Assembly (NCBI RefSeq): GCF_900269665.1
Contig: NZ_LT985361.1
Span: 6,764,649-6,828,648 of the forward strand
DNA from: Nocardia suismassiliense
GTDB taxonomy: Bacteria > Actinomycetota > Actinomycetes > Mycobacteriales > Mycobacteriaceae
Direction of reading: 5' to 3'
DNA: 64,000 nt
This document shows positions 16,751 to 25,794 of this stretch, piece by piece; the stretch's first letter is position 1, and each line of letters begins with the position of its first letter. Made by a program: the position numbers and the translations under genes. Under the pieces are notes generated by a model. That model worked only from the letters and a program-made list of their open reading frames with translations, had not been told where the DNA came from and searched no databases.

Positions 16751-16813
16751 CGCACCCCTTTCGTAGGCCGCACACCCGGTATAGCTGGTGTGCGGCCTAC
16801 GAAAAGGGGTGCG
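16751..16813. repeat. Long, nearly perfect inverted repeat
   Basis: The left arm 16751-16776 and the right arm 16787-16813 are complementary over about 26 bases with one extra base on the right (TTTCGTAGGCCGCACACC on the left). The loop is only 10 bases. On either strand this would fold into a very stable hairpin. It lies between the LysR promoter region and the duplicated 3' end of the FMO gene. It could be a terminator without T-tract, a recombination scar or a mobile-element remnant. Confidence 0.9.
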
Positions 16814-17290
16814 CTCGGGCACCGGTGCGGGCCGGGTTGCGGACTCCCGGGCGCGCGCGATCTCGCCTGCATTCCGGCGGGGCGAGCTGCGCTTATCTGC
16901 CCTGCGAACCCGTGCAAGAGGGCATTTGGCACGCCGGTGGCCGGGTTGTGCCCCAGGCATACCGGCGGGCAGAACTTCCTTACTTGCCCTGCGAACCGTG
17001 CAATAGGAATGTGGGCACGCCGGTGCTCAAGCTGTGTGACCCAGGCACTCCGGCGTTCAGGTGGTACGGCCCCGGCGCTCCCGCGTCGGGAGCATGCGCT
17101 CGGGCACCGGTGCGGACCGGGTTGCGAACTCCCGGGCGCGCACGGTTTCACCTGAATTCCGCCCGGCCGAGGGATGCCTACTTGCCCTGCGAACCGTGCA
17201 GGAGGTCGGTGGGCACGCCGGTGCTCAAGCTGTGTGACCCAGGCACTCCGGCGTTCGGGTCGTATGGCCTCGGCGCTCCCATGTTGGGGT
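16811..17290. repeat. Direct duplications of the 3' end of the FMO gene
   Basis: Segments of the downstream end of the flavin monooxygenase gene occur three times. The tail of the gene itself (about 17179-17290) is matched by 16979-17082 and, less well, by 16892-16970; all contain TGCCCTGCGAACC near the stop codon, and the gene and middle copies share ACGCCGGTGCTCAAGCTGTG. A second block, GCGCTCGGGCACCGGTGCGG, is present at about 16811 and 17097. The copies outside the gene have no start and encode nothing recognisable. Confidence 0.85.
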
Positions 17291-19022
17291 TGTGCGCACC
17301 AGTTCCTCCTGCGCTCGAACCATGCGTCCTGGGCGCACCGGCATTCGGGTCATATGCCCCGGGCGCACCGGCATTCGCGTTGTGCGCCCCGGGCACCACT
17401 GCATTCACGTTCTGCACCCCAGGCACACCGACACTCAGGTCGTGTCCACCCGGCCCGCTGAAGTTCGGGTCGTGCGCGCGACCCGGGTCCTGCGCCGCGG
17501 TGTCAGCGTGCTCGACCACCGAGTATGCGGGTGGCGGGGTCTCCGAAGCGGATTCGTGCCTGGTGTTCAAACCACGGTAGGACTCTGGGCGGATGGTGCG
17601 GAACCACTGCGCAGCGCGGGTGCGTAGGGGGAGGCGGAACTTCAGGTCGGCGAGCATTTCGTCGACGTTGCGGATGGAGAAGGGGGTGATGGCGGTGCCG
17701 TGGGCGTGGTGGCCGCGGGTGCGTTCCTCCATCCAGCGCAGGCGGGCGTCGATCTGTTCGTCCACCACTTCACGGTCGGGCAGGTTGAGCTGGCCGGCGA
17801 GCAGTGCGGCGGTCCAGTGTGCGCCGACCTCGGCGTTGAGGGTGCTGATGACCGACGAGTTGTAGCCGGCGAAGGTGAGATTGGGGACGTCGAGCGGCAG
17901 GATCTGGCGGTACAGCCGGAAGTTGCCGTGCTCGTCGGTGAGCCTGCGCTGGACGTACGGGGTCAGGAACGGCACCCGCTGCTGGAATCCGGTGGCACAG
18001 ACCACGATGTCGGCGGGGACAAGATGCCCGTTGGACAGTTGCACCGCGGGCACCTCGCCGCCACCGCCGCGCATCTCGGTGATGGTGGTGTCGCGCTGCA
18101 CGACGATCCGGCCGTTCGCGACCTGCTCGTAGAAGTTCTCGGTGGCGAGGCTGACGGTGCTCTCGGCGATCTCCTCGAACCGGCCCTCCGGCAGCAGCCC
18201 GAGTTCGCGCAGGTTCATGTGCTTGGTCGCGAGTTCCTGGATCAGGTCGAGATTGCTGATCCGGAACGACACGCCCGGCCCGTCCAGGAAGCGGTCCATC
18301 CGGCCGGGTTCCAGGTGGTGGAAGTGCGCCTCGCCCAAGCGGGTCAGCATCATTCGCTCGTAGTCGAGCACGCGGGCCATCTTGCGCGGCATCTTCCACA
18401 GCAGCCTGCGCGCCACGACGGTGGTCGAGCCGGCGACGTCGCTCACCGCTTCGGCGATGTCACACGCCGACTTGCCGTAACCGACCACAACGACGGACTT
18501 ACCGCGCACCGCTTCGACATCCAAGAACTCCGACACGTGACCGAGCTGGCCACCTGCGGCGCGGAACAGCTCGATGCCGCGGAAGTCCGGGACGGCGGGC
18601 TCGCTGAACACCCCGTTGGCGATGACCAGATGATCGCAGGAGCTCCGATGTATCCCGCTCTGATCCTTGACCTCGAGCAGCCAGCCACTGTCCACCGGAT
18701 CGGCGGCGACGACCTCGGTGTTGAGCCGCAGGTGCTCGCGCAGCCCGAAATGGTCCGCGTAAGCCTCCAGATACGCCTGCATCTGCGCACCGTCGAGCAC
18801 CTTCGGGTAGTCCGAGGGCATCGGGAAGTCGGAAAAGTGATAGGTGTTCTTGGAATTCTGGGTTCGCAGCCCCGGGTACCTGCGGGTCGCACTCCACACG
18901 CCACCGACATCGGGCGCACGGTCGAAGATCTCGACCGGAAAACCCTTCTGGATCAGCACTTTCGCGCAGGCAAGACCTGCGATACCCGCACCAACGATCG
19001 CGATGCGGTTTCCGCTCGTCAT
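17178..19022 (-). CDS. Flavin-containing monooxygenase with decapeptide-repeat tail
   Basis: A 614-residue FAD/NADPH monooxygenase of the FMO / Baeyer-Villiger-like class, inserting oxygen into a small substrate. The FAD motif (IVGAGIAGLACAK) is at residues 8-20, a second Rossmann motif VVVVGYGKSACD is near 177, and the FATGY-like CATGFQQ is near 345. After about residue 525 comes a low-complexity tail with about eight 10-residue repeats (PGAYDPNAGA type). A TTG at 19085 would give a 21-residue longer protein coupled to the P450 stop through TTGA; the ATG at 19022 fits the family start better. It follows a P450 gene in one operon, suggesting two oxidation steps on one substrate. Confidence 0.9.
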   Translation of the reverse strand: MTSGNRIAIVGAGIAGLACAKVLIQKGFPVEIFDRAPDVGGVWSATRRYPGLRTQNSKNTYHFSDFPMPSDYPKVLDGAQMQAYLEAYADHFGLREHLRLNTEVVAADPVDSGWLLEVKDQSGIHRSSCDHLVIANGVFSEPAVPDFRGIELFRAAGGQLGHVSEFLDVEAVRGKSVVVVGYGKSACDIAEAVSDVAGSTTVVARRLLWKMPRKMARVLDYERMMLTRLGEAHFHHLEPGRMDRFLDGPGVSFRISNLDLIQELATKHMNLRELGLLPEGRFEEIAESTVSLATENFYEQVANGRIVVQRDTTITEMRGGGGEVPAVQLSNGHLVPADIVVCATGFQQRVPFLTPYVQRRLTDEHGNFRLYRQILPLDVPNLTFAGYNSSVISTLNAEVGAHWTAALLAGQLNLPDREVVDEQIDARLRWMEERTRGHHAHGTAITPFSIRNVDEMLADLKFRLPLRTRAAQWFRTIRPESYRGLNTRHESASETPPPAYSVVEHADTAAQDPGRAHDPNFSGPGGHDLSVGVPGVQNVNAVVPGAHNANAGAPGAYDPNAGAPRTHGSSAGGTGAHNPNMGAPRPYDPNAGVPGSHSLSTGVPTDLLHGSQGK

Positions 19023-19081
19023 GCGCAGGAGATTACGTCTCTTATGGCGCGCAGCAAAGTCGGTTGGCCCAATCGGGTGAT

Positions 19082-20326
19082 TCAACGCCGTGCGGGGGCG
19101 CCTGTCGAATCCACCGGGGCACCGGCCGGATGCACCGGCAGGTCGAGCAATCCGCGCAGCAGAATGCTCTCGCGCCAGCGCAAGTCGCCCTCGTCGACGG
19201 CCAGGCGCAGCTCAGGGAAGCGCCGGACCAGCCGGGTCAGCGCGATGCGGGCCTCCATCCTGGCCAGGCCCGCGCCGAGGCAGTAGTGGATGCCGTGGCC
19301 GAAGGCGATGTGGTTACTCGACCGGTCCGGGTCGAAGGCCGCTGGATCGGCGAAATGACGTTCGTCACGGTTGGCGGAGGCGAGCGCCACCAGCACGAGC
19401 TCGCCCGTGGGGATTTCGGTGCCGCCGAGCGTGATCGGGGCGGCGGTGTAGCGCAGGGTCGCAACGTTCACCGGGCCGTCGTAGCGCAGCATCTCCTCGA
19501 CCAGGGGTGTGACGGCTTCCGGGTTCTGGTGCAACGCGCGGTAGCGCGGCGGATCGGCGAGCAGGGTGAGCACGGTGTTGCCGATCAGGTTGACCGTGGT
19601 CTCGTGTCCGGCGATGAGGATCAGGAACGCCATCGAGATGAGTTCGTCGTGGCTGAGCCGGTCGCCGTCGTCGGAGGCGGTGAGCAGGTGCGAGATCAGG
19701 TCGTCGCCGAGACCGTGCTTCCGGCGCGCGGCCACCGAGCGGTCGAAGTAGTCGACGATGGCGTCGGTCGCGCTGCGCATGCCCGCCGGCGTGGACATCG
19801 GTGTATCGACCACGGCGACGGACCAGTCGCGGAACTGCGCGCGGTCCTCGACCGGCACGCCGAGCAGCTCACAGATCACCGTGATGGGCAGCGGAAAGGC
19901 GTACTCCTCCAGCAGGTCCACCGGCCCGGCGGCCTGGTCGATGCGGTCGAGGAGTTCGTCCGCGATCGCCGTGACCCGGGGTGCGAGCGCCTCCATCCGG
20001 GCGGGCGCGAACGCCGGAGTGACCAACTTACGCAGCCGCGAATGCTGTGGCGGATCGGCGTTGAGCAGGTGGTGGCTCAACCGTTGATTGGCCGCGGTGA
20101 CCCCGCTGTTGCCGGCGGCGGCTTGCCTGGCCTGCGCACCGGTTGCCGAGTGTGGGTCCTTGCGGACGTCGGGGTGGCGCAGCACCTCTTTGGCGGCGTC
20201 GTAATCGACGACCAGCCAGGCACGGACGCCGGTGCGCAAGCGGATCTGGTGCACGGACCCCTCCGCCCGCAGTTGCCGGTAGAAGGCATACGGCGTACGA
20301 AAGAAGTCCGCTGGCAGCTGTCTCAT
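19082..20326 (-). CDS. Cytochrome P450
   Basis: A 414-residue soluble bacterial P450 of CYP107 type. The I-helix oxygen-binding motif AGHETT is at residues 239-244, the ExxR motif EMLR at 278-281, and the heme-binding loop FGHGIHYCLG at 342-351 with the thiolate Cys349. It hydroxylates a substrate using electrons from ferredoxin; no ferredoxin gene is adjacent. Its stop overlaps a possible TTG start of the FMO gene, so the two are probably coupled. The last 10 residues are low-complexity Ala/Pro. An MFS transporter gene diverges from it, possibly exporting the product. The substrate is unknown. Confidence 0.95.
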   Translation of the reverse strand: MRQLPADFFRTPYAFYRQLRAEGSVHQIRLRTGVRAWLVVDYDAAKEVLRHPDVRKDPHSATGAQARQAAAGNSGVTAANQRLSHHLLNADPPQHSRLRKLVTPAFAPARMEALAPRVTAIADELLDRIDQAAGPVDLLEEYAFPLPITVICELLGVPVEDRAQFRDWSVAVVDTPMSTPAGMRSATDAIVDYFDRSVAARRKHGLGDDLISHLLTASDDGDRLSHDELISMAFLILIAGHETTVNLIGNTVLTLLADPPRYRALHQNPEAVTPLVEEMLRYDGPVNVATLRYTAAPITLGGTEIPTGELVLVALASANRDERHFADPAAFDPDRSSNHIAFGHGIHYCLGAGLARMEARIALTRLVRRFPELRLAVDEGDLRWRESILLRGLLDLPVHPAGAPVDSTGAPARR

Positions 20327-20505
20327 CTACGCTGGCCTCCACATTTCGCGAGTGTCGTTGCGGCGCTTCGAGGGTCGCACTCGCGGCGGATCGCGGGCGG
20401 CATCGTTCGGCACGCTCATCCGGCCGATCGCGATTGTCGATCGAAGCGGCACGCAGTCGATTCATTCACCGCACGTCACCCCGATCCCCTCGCTACCCTG
20501 CGCAG

Positions 20506-21720
20506 ATGAGTTCGATCGCGCCCGTCCTGCGGGGCGCCCGGATCGCGAACTCGTTCGCGTTCGGTATGCAGGGGTTCTTCTTCGCCGTCGTGCTGACCCA
20601 ATTGCCGCAGCAGAAGGACAGGTTCGGTCTGACCGATGGGCTGATCGTCGGGTCGGTGGTGCTGGTTTCGCTGCTCGCGGGAGGCGGCAGCGTGGCGGCG
20701 GAGCGGTTGGCGTTGCGCTGGTCGAGCCAGGTGACGCTGCGTATCGGGTTGTTTCTTGTCGCGCTCACCGGCACGGGGATCGCGTTCGCGCCGAACACGG
20801 CGGGGCTGCTGATCGCGCTGGGCTGCTACGGGATAGCGGTCGGCATCGTCGACGCGAGCACCAATATGCAGGCGGTGTTCGTTCAGCACGGGTACGGGAA
20901 GTTCATCCTGTCGTCGTTCTATGCCGCGTGGAGTGCGGGGTCGATCGCCGGCGCGCTGTACGTGTCGGCGTGTGAAGCCCTGGCGGTGACACTGCGCGAA
21001 TCGCTGCTCGGGGCGGCGGGCATCGTGCTCGTGGTCGGACTGGTGCTGGGACCTCGCCTGCTGGGACCGCAGGAGGCCGAAGCAGGTCCGGCCGAAGAGG
21101 TCGTCGACCCGCCGCCGATTGCCTTGCGGTTGTATCTGCCGTTCGGCATCGCGATGGCACTGGTGTTCGCCATCGACCTGGCCGTCGGCAACTGGTCGGC
21201 GCTGTATCTGTCCGACGACCTGCTGGCCAGTTCGTCGACGGCGGCGCTGGCGCTGGCTGCCTACCAGGGCACGTCACTGATCGCGCGGCTGACCGGCGAC
21301 CTGTTCGTCCGCCGGTTCGGGCCGCGGCGCGTGGTGCGGACGGCAGCGGCCATCGGCGTGGTCGGACTGGCGACCGTGATCGCCGCGCCGAGCCCGGTCG
21401 TCGCGATCGTCGGATTCCTGATCGCCGGTATCGGCATGCCGGTGATCGCGCCGCTGTGCTTCGGCGAGGCCGGGCAGTTGACCAGCGGGCGCGGCCTGGA
21501 CGCCCTCATCGCGCGGCTCAATTTGTTCAACTACGCAGGCACATTGGTGGGCGGCGGGGTGGTCGGGGCGCTGGCGGCGGGCTTCGGGCACCGGATCGGT
21601 TTTGTGATCCCGCTGCTGTTCGCGGCGGCGCTGATCGGCCTGGCCCAGGTGTTCCACAACCGGCCGGGCGGGGGTAAACATCCCACCTCTTCCGATGATC
21701 GTGCTCTACTGGATCAATGA
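20506..21720 (+). CDS. MFS transporter
   Basis: A 404-residue major facilitator superfamily permease with about 12 hydrophobic segments. The ATG at 20506 is preferred over the much longer open frame upstream, because hydrophobic segments begin right after it (ARIANSFAFGMQGFFF). The A-like loop between helices 2 and 3 is short, and after helix 8 the loop has RLTGDLFVRRFGPRR, typical of the family. Its type resembles sugar or drug exporters of the FucP/YbjJ-like group, but the substrate cannot be read. It is divergent from the P450-FMO operon and its stop overlaps the following acetyltransferase start (ATGA), so the two are translationally coupled. Confidence 0.9.
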   Translation: MSSIAPVLRGARIANSFAFGMQGFFFAVVLTQLPQQKDRFGLTDGLIVGSVVLVSLLAGGGSVAAERLALRWSSQVTLRIGLFLVALTGTGIAFAPNTAGLLIALGCYGIAVGIVDASTNMQAVFVQHGYGKFILSSFYAAWSAGSIAGALYVSACEALAVTLRESLLGAAGIVLVVGLVLGPRLLGPQEAEAGPAEEVVDPPPIALRLYLPFGIAMALVFAIDLAVGNWSALYLSDDLLASSSTAALALAAYQGTSLIARLTGDLFVRRFGPRRVVRTAAAIGVVGLATVIAAPSPVVAIVGFLIAGIGMPVIAPLCFGEAGQLTSGRGLDALIARLNLFNYAGTLVGGGVVGALAAGFGHRIGFVIPLLFAAALIGLAQVFHNRPGGGKHPTSSDDRALLDQ

Positions 21721-22256
21721 GCAACATCCCAGTCATCGTCGACCGGGCCGGTCTGTGGGACGCCGAGGAACTCAGTGACGTTGCGGCGGTAACCTTTCCG
21801 CTCGCCTGCCCGCCGAACGCCACCTCCGACGATATCGACATCTTCATCACCGAGGCGCTCTCCGGCGAACGGTTCGGGGAGTACCTGAGCGATCCGGCGA
21901 AGACCGTGCTCAAGGCCGTCGCGGGCGACGACATCGTCGGCTACGCGATGCTCATCGCGGGCGATCCGGTGGATCCGGAGGTCGCCGCGGTGGTGACTCT
22001 GCGGCCGGTGGTGGAGATCAACAAGATGTACGTGGTCCCTGGTCATCACGGCAGCGGGGTGTCGACGGCACTGATGCTGGCCTGCCTGGAGCGCGCCCGC
22101 GAGGGTGGGTTCGCCGGGATATGGCTCGGTGTCAACCAGGAGAATGTGAAAGCGCAGCGGTTCTACGGCAAGCACGGGTTCACCTCGGTCGGCACCAAGA
22201 CCAATACCGTCGGCAGCCAGCAGCACGATGATTTCGTGATGCGGCTGGTTTTCTAG
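21717..22256 (+). CDS. GNAT family N-acetyltransferase
   Basis: A 179-residue GCN5-related acetyltransferase that moves acetyl from acetyl-CoA to an amine. The acetyl-CoA-binding region reads INKMYVVPGHHGSGVSTALM (motif A, residues about 100-119; the usual R/Q-x-x-G-x-G/A appears as HHGSGV), and motif B is KAQRFYGKHGFTSVG at about 143. It overlaps the upstream MFS gene by 4 bases. Paired with a transporter, it may acetylate a toxic amine, but the target is not known. It converges with an alpha/beta hydrolase gene, overlapping its end by 4 bases. Confidence 0.9.
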   Translation: MSNIPVIVDRAGLWDAEELSDVAAVTFPLACPPNATSDDIDIFITEALSGERFGEYLSDPAKTVLKAVAGDDIVGYAMLIAGDPVDPEVAAVVTLRPVVEINKMYVVPGHHGSGVSTALMLACLERAREGGFAGIWLGVNQENVKAQRFYGKHGFTSVGTKTNTVGSQQHDDFVMRLVF

Positions 22257-23008
22257 CTCTTCGCGAAGTCCACCAGCGCGGCATGGAAGTCCGGCGCGAT
22301 AACGGCCATCAAGTGGTCGCCGGGCACCACGTGCAGCTTTCCGTTGGGCAGGGCGTCGGCGAGGCGTTCGGGTTCCGCGGCGAACGGATCGTTGTCGCCC
22401 GCGAGCACCAGCGTCGGCACGGTGACATCGGCGAGGCCGTCGATCGGCCGCGCGTCCAGCCCCGTCGCGACCGCCTGAATGGCCTGCCGGTCGGCGTGCA
22501 CCGCGTCGGCGAGAATCCGGAACATCATGGCGGTCGGCGGCGCGCCCTCGTTGTGCTCGCTCATCGCGGTCTGCAGGTCGGTCAGCTCGACCACCCGGCG
22601 ATCGACGCCACCGCAGTCGAGCACCCCGGAGCCGACGCCGCCGATGGCCAGCCGTTCGACCCGCTCGTCGGCGGCCGCGACCAGCAGCGAGATGATCGCG
22701 CCCATCGAATAGCCCACCTGGACAACCCGATCGAAGTCGAGCTCGTCGTAGAGCGCCCGCACGTCGCGCGCCATGAACTCCCAGGAGTACTGCGCCGGGT
22801 CGTGCGGTTTCGCCGAACGCCCGTGCCCACGCGCGTCGAGTGACACCACGGTGCGACCGGCCGCCTGCAGGGCGCCGACCACGCCGGTGCTCATCCAGTT
22901 CGCGTTGGTGTCGGCGACCACCCCGTGTTGCAGCACGACAGGAACGCCCTCGCCCTCCCACACCCGATAGTTGAGCTCCAGGCCGTCCCACGTCTTGAAC
23001 TTCGTCAT
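22253..23008 (-). CDS. Alpha/beta hydrolase
   Basis: A 251-residue alpha/beta hydrolase. The oxyanion-hole motif is QHGVVAD near residue 28, the nucleophile elbow is GYSMG near 99 (Ser), the acid is probably in LAGDNDPF near 201, and the His is in PGDHLM near 232. Sequence type resembles 3-oxoadipate enol-lactonase or epoxide hydrolase-like esterases; the true substrate is unknown. No signal peptide is seen. It is transcribed away from the ABC-transporter operon on the other strand; the shared upstream region carries a GTTCAGT-type operator, so both could respond to the same regulator. Confidence 0.9.
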   Translation of the reverse strand: MTKFKTWDGLELNYRVWEGEGVPVVLQHGVVADTNANWMSTGVVGALQAAGRTVVSLDARGHGRSAKPHDPAQYSWEFMARDVRALYDELDFDRVVQVGYSMGAIISLLVAAADERVERLAIGGVGSGVLDCGGVDRRVVELTDLQTAMSEHNEGAPPTAMMFRILADAVHADRQAIQAVATGLDARPIDGLADVTVPTLVLAGDNDPFAAEPERLADALPNGKLHVVPGDHLMAVIAPDFHAALVDFAKS

Positions 23009-23048
23009 GACCGGATCGTAGCCCAGTCGGCGGTTGACAGTTCCGATT

Positions 23049-23085
23049 GTTCAGTCTTTACTGAACACATCGTTCTCTACTGAAC
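23049..23085. promoter_or_regulatory. Operator upstream of the ABC transporter operon
   Basis: GTTCAGT cttt ACTGAAC (23049-23066) is a perfect 7-base inverted repeat with a 4-base centre. A further ACTGAAC half-site lies at 23079-23085, with a partly matching GTTC at 23072. It stands 40 bases before the ATPase start. The last gene of the operon encodes a GbsR/MarR-like regulator, which is the natural candidate to bind here and repress its own operon. Confidence 0.75.
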
Positions 23086-23106
23086 ACTCAGCACTCAGGA
23101 GCAGTC

Positions 23107-23991
23107 ATGACCGCCGCGATCCGCACCGAGGGATTGACCAAGCACTACGGCAAACACGTTGCCATCACCGGCCTCGACCTGGAGGTGCAGCCGGGCGAGG
23201 TGTTCGGCTTCCTCGGACCCAACGGCGCGGGCAAGTCCACCACCATCCGCATCCTGCTCGACCTGATCCGGCCGACCGCGGGTCACGTCGAGGTGCTCGG
23301 CGTCGATCCCCGAGCCGGCGGCGCGGAGCTACGCAGGCGAATCGGTTATCTGCCCGGCGAATTGGCGATCGAGGGCCGCAACACGGCGCGCGAGCTGCTC
23401 GGTTTCCTCGCCGATCAGCACGGCACCGTGGCGGCGCGCCGGATCATCGAGCTCGCCGACCTGCTCGACCTCGACCTGTCCAGGAAGGTCGGCGCCATGT
23501 CCAAGGGCAACAAGCAGAAGGTCGGTCTCGTCGCCGCCTTCATGCACCGACCCGATCTGCTGATCCTGGACGAGCCCACCTCGGGTCTGGATCCGCTACT
23601 GCAACAACGGTTTCTGGATCTGGTGACCGAGGCCAAGGCCAACGGGCAGACGGTGTTCATGTCCTCGCACGTCCTCAGCGAGGTGCAGCAGACCGCCGAT
23701 CGGGCCGTCATCATGCGCGCCGGACAGCTGCTCGGCACGGAGAACGTGGACGAACTGCGCAGGCGCGCACCGCGTTCGGTCGAACTGGTGTTCGGCGCGG
23801 AGGTGTTCGCCGACGACTTCGCCCGGTTGCCCGGCGTGCGCGAGCTGAGCGTCGAGGGAAAGACGTTGCGCTGCACCACCGAAGGCGAGGTGGACGAGCT
23901 GTTCAAGACGGCGGCCAAGTACCGGCTGGTGAGCGTGCTGTCCACCGAGCCGGACCTCGAACAGATCTTCTTCAGCCTGTACGGGCGCTGA
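23107..23991 (+). CDS. ABC transporter ATP-binding protein
   Basis: A 294-residue ATPase of an ABC exporter (CcmA/YhaQ type). Walker A is GPNGAGKST (residues about 37-45), the signature degenerates to MSKGNKQKVGL (family LSGGQ), Walker B is LLILDEPTSGLDP, and the switch His is in MSSHVL. A C-terminal domain of about 80 residues follows and ends in EQIFFSLYGR, as in lantibiotic/drug exporters. The ATG has AGGAG upstream. It is followed 28 bases later by its permease gene, then by a regulator gene. The substrate is unknown, although systems of this shape often export drugs or peptides. Confidence 0.94.
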   Translation: MTAAIRTEGLTKHYGKHVAITGLDLEVQPGEVFGFLGPNGAGKSTTIRILLDLIRPTAGHVEVLGVDPRAGGAELRRRIGYLPGELAIEGRNTARELLGFLADQHGTVAARRIIELADLLDLDLSRKVGAMSKGNKQKVGLVAAFMHRPDLLILDEPTSGLDPLLQQRFLDLVTEAKANGQTVFMSSHVLSEVQQTADRAVIMRAGQLLGTENVDELRRRAPRSVELVFGAEVFADDFARLPGVRELSVEGKTLRCTTEGEVDELFKTAAKYRLVSVLSTEPDLEQIFFSLYGR

Positions 23992-24019
23992 ACTCACCTA
24001 TCGCACAGGAGAACTCGAC

Positions 24020-24799
24020 ATGACTCGCTCGGTCTTCACCCAGACACTGAAGGAACAGCGCCGCGGACTCGTCGGCTGGTCGATCGGGATGGCCGTTGTC
24101 CCGCTGCTGTATCTGCCGTCCTACCAGTCGTTGAAGGAGCAGGGCTCCCTCGATATCAAGCAGAACAAGATGTATGAAGCCATGGGACTGAGCGACTTCG
24201 CCAGTGCCACCGGCTATCTCAATGCGACAGTGTTCTCGCTGATGGGCTTGGTGCTGTTGCTCATCTTCGCGGTCACCTTCGCGAGCAGGTCGGCGACCCA
24301 GGAGGAGAACGGAATGCTCGACCTGCTGCTGGCCCAGCCCATCAGCCGAACAAACCTGCTCGCGCAACGATGTGCCGCCCTGGCGGTGCAGACCACGGTG
24401 GTCACCTCCGTGCTCACGCTGAGCGTTCTGGCCGGGGCGAGCGCGGGCACGTTGAACATTCCCGCCGGACACATACTGGCCGCCAGCACCGGGGTGGGAC
24501 TGCTGGCCCTCGCGATCGGCACGATCACACTACTGATCGGTGCGGTCACCGGAAAACGTTCGCTGACACTGGGACTCGCGTCGCTGGTCGCGGTCGCCGG
24601 CTACCTCGCCAACAACCTCGGCGGCATGTTCGACGGCACCGAATGGCTGCGCAAGGTGTCGCCCTTCTACTACGCGAACGGCGGTTCACCGCTGGTAAAC
24701 GGTTGGAACGGCGCCCATCTGACAGTCCTGATAGCGCTCGCCGCCGTAGCCCTCGGGCTCGCGCTGCGCGCCTTCGAACGCCGCGATCTCGCGGTCTGA
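24020..24799 (+). CDS. ABC transporter permease
   Basis: A 259-residue ABC-2 type permease with about six hydrophobic segments. The N-terminus reads SVFTQTLKEQRRGLVGWSIG, as is usual for this family, and a soluble loop follows the first helix (residues about 40-70). AGGAG lies 8 bases before the ATG. It works with the ATPase encoded just upstream as a homodimeric or half-type exporter. A conserved loop QEENGMLDLLLAQPISR, which contacts the ATPase, is present near residue 93. Confidence 0.92.
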   Translation: MTRSVFTQTLKEQRRGLVGWSIGMAVVPLLYLPSYQSLKEQGSLDIKQNKMYEAMGLSDFASATGYLNATVFSLMGLVLLLIFAVTFASRSATQEENGMLDLLLAQPISRTNLLAQRCAALAVQTTVVTSVLTLSVLAGASAGTLNIPAGHILAASTGVGLLALAIGTITLLIGAVTGKRSLTLGLASLVAVAGYLANNLGGMFDGTEWLRKVSPFYYANGGSPLVNGWNGAHLTVLIALAAVALGLALRAFERRDLAV

Positions 24800-24872
24800 C
24801 CGACCGGACGGGGCGAGCCGACACGGCCGCCCCGTTGACGCCTATCCGCACCATCGAAGGGATACTCGACCG

Positions 24873-25346
24873 ATGAGCGAGGACAACCCCACCCCGGAAC
24901 AGCTGGCCTTCGTGGAGGATTTCGCTCTCGTCCTGGAGCGCATGGGTCTGGTCCGGATGGTCGGCCGAGCAGCCGGTTGGCTCCTGATCTCCGATCCGCC
25001 GGAGCAGACGTTCGGCCAGATCGCCGACGCGCTGCAAGCCTCCAAAGGCTCCATCTCCAGCGCGCTCAAGACCCTCGTCACCATGCGCTGGGTCGACAAG
25101 ATGTCCAAACCGGGCGACCGCAAGGACTACTACGCCATCCGCCCCGGCATCCTGCCCGAACTGACCCGCCAGCAGAGCGGCATGTACACCGACCTGACCA
25201 CCATGACCTCCCGCGGCCTCGCCCTCTTCGACGACCCCGACGGCGACAAGGCCGCCCGCGTGCGCGACATGCACGAATTCTTCGTCTGGATGGGCAAGGA
25301 ACTGCCCGCCCTGATCGACCGCTGGTACGCCGAGCACCGCTCCTGA
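24873..25346 (+). CDS. GbsR/MarR-family transcriptional regulator
   Basis: A 157-residue winged-helix regulator of the GbsR branch of the MarR group. The HTH lies at residues about 47-72 (TFGQIADALQASKGSISSALKTLVTMRWV), with the wing PGDRKDYYAIRPG. The rest is helical and probably forms the dimer interface. It is the third gene of the ABC operon and likely binds the palindrome in front of the ATPase gene. The inducer is unknown but is probably the transported compound. Confidence 0.9.
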   Translation: MSEDNPTPEQLAFVEDFALVLERMGLVRMVGRAAGWLLISDPPEQTFGQIADALQASKGSISSALKTLVTMRWVDKMSKPGDRKDYYAIRPGILPELTRQQSGMYTDLTTMTSRGLALFDDPDGDKAARVRDMHEFFVWMGKELPALIDRWYAEHRS

Positions 25347-25500
25347 ATCAGGCGAGGTTTACTGGTGCCCGTGGGCGAATTTCATCTTAGGGCATTGACT
25401 TTCGATCCAGCTTAGGTGAAGATTCCCACAGCGCCATACGTGTGCGCTCATCCTGATTTCACGAGATCGGCTCTCCACCAACAACTTCGCCGATCGTCCT

Positions 25501-25537
25501 AGCGCAGCCCCGATCCGACCCGGATCGGGGCTGCGCT
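25501..25537. terminator. Strong hairpin, probable terminator
   Basis: Two perfectly complementary 17-base arms (AGCGCAGCCCCGATCCG on the left) are separated by only three bases (ACC). It lies 155 bases after the regulator gene. No T-run follows, as is frequent in high-GC actinobacteria. It would separate the ABC operon from the toxin gene. Confidence 0.8.
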
Positions 25538-25794
25538 CGTTCGCCTGCCCCTGGTTCCGACCGCCTCGCGCCTGTTTCTGTGTAACAGACACCTGCCGCG
25601 CCTCCCTAGTAGCCAGCCGGTCTGCGTCGAAACCACTGTCGGAGAACCGATTCCCGGTTTCCGACCGTCGGTTACTGCACGGTCTCGCCACCGGTTCGAG
25701 CGCAGGAACTCGCTGTTCCAGCCTGGTCCGACACTTTCGCCGTGCAATCAGCAACCCGACAACACAACCACATAGCGATTCAATGAGGTCTTGT

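Noticed and set aside
17700..19286. 528-codon plus-strand frame opposite the FMO gene
   Set aside because: Shadow of the FMO gene; no recognisable domain and composition typical of an antisense frame.
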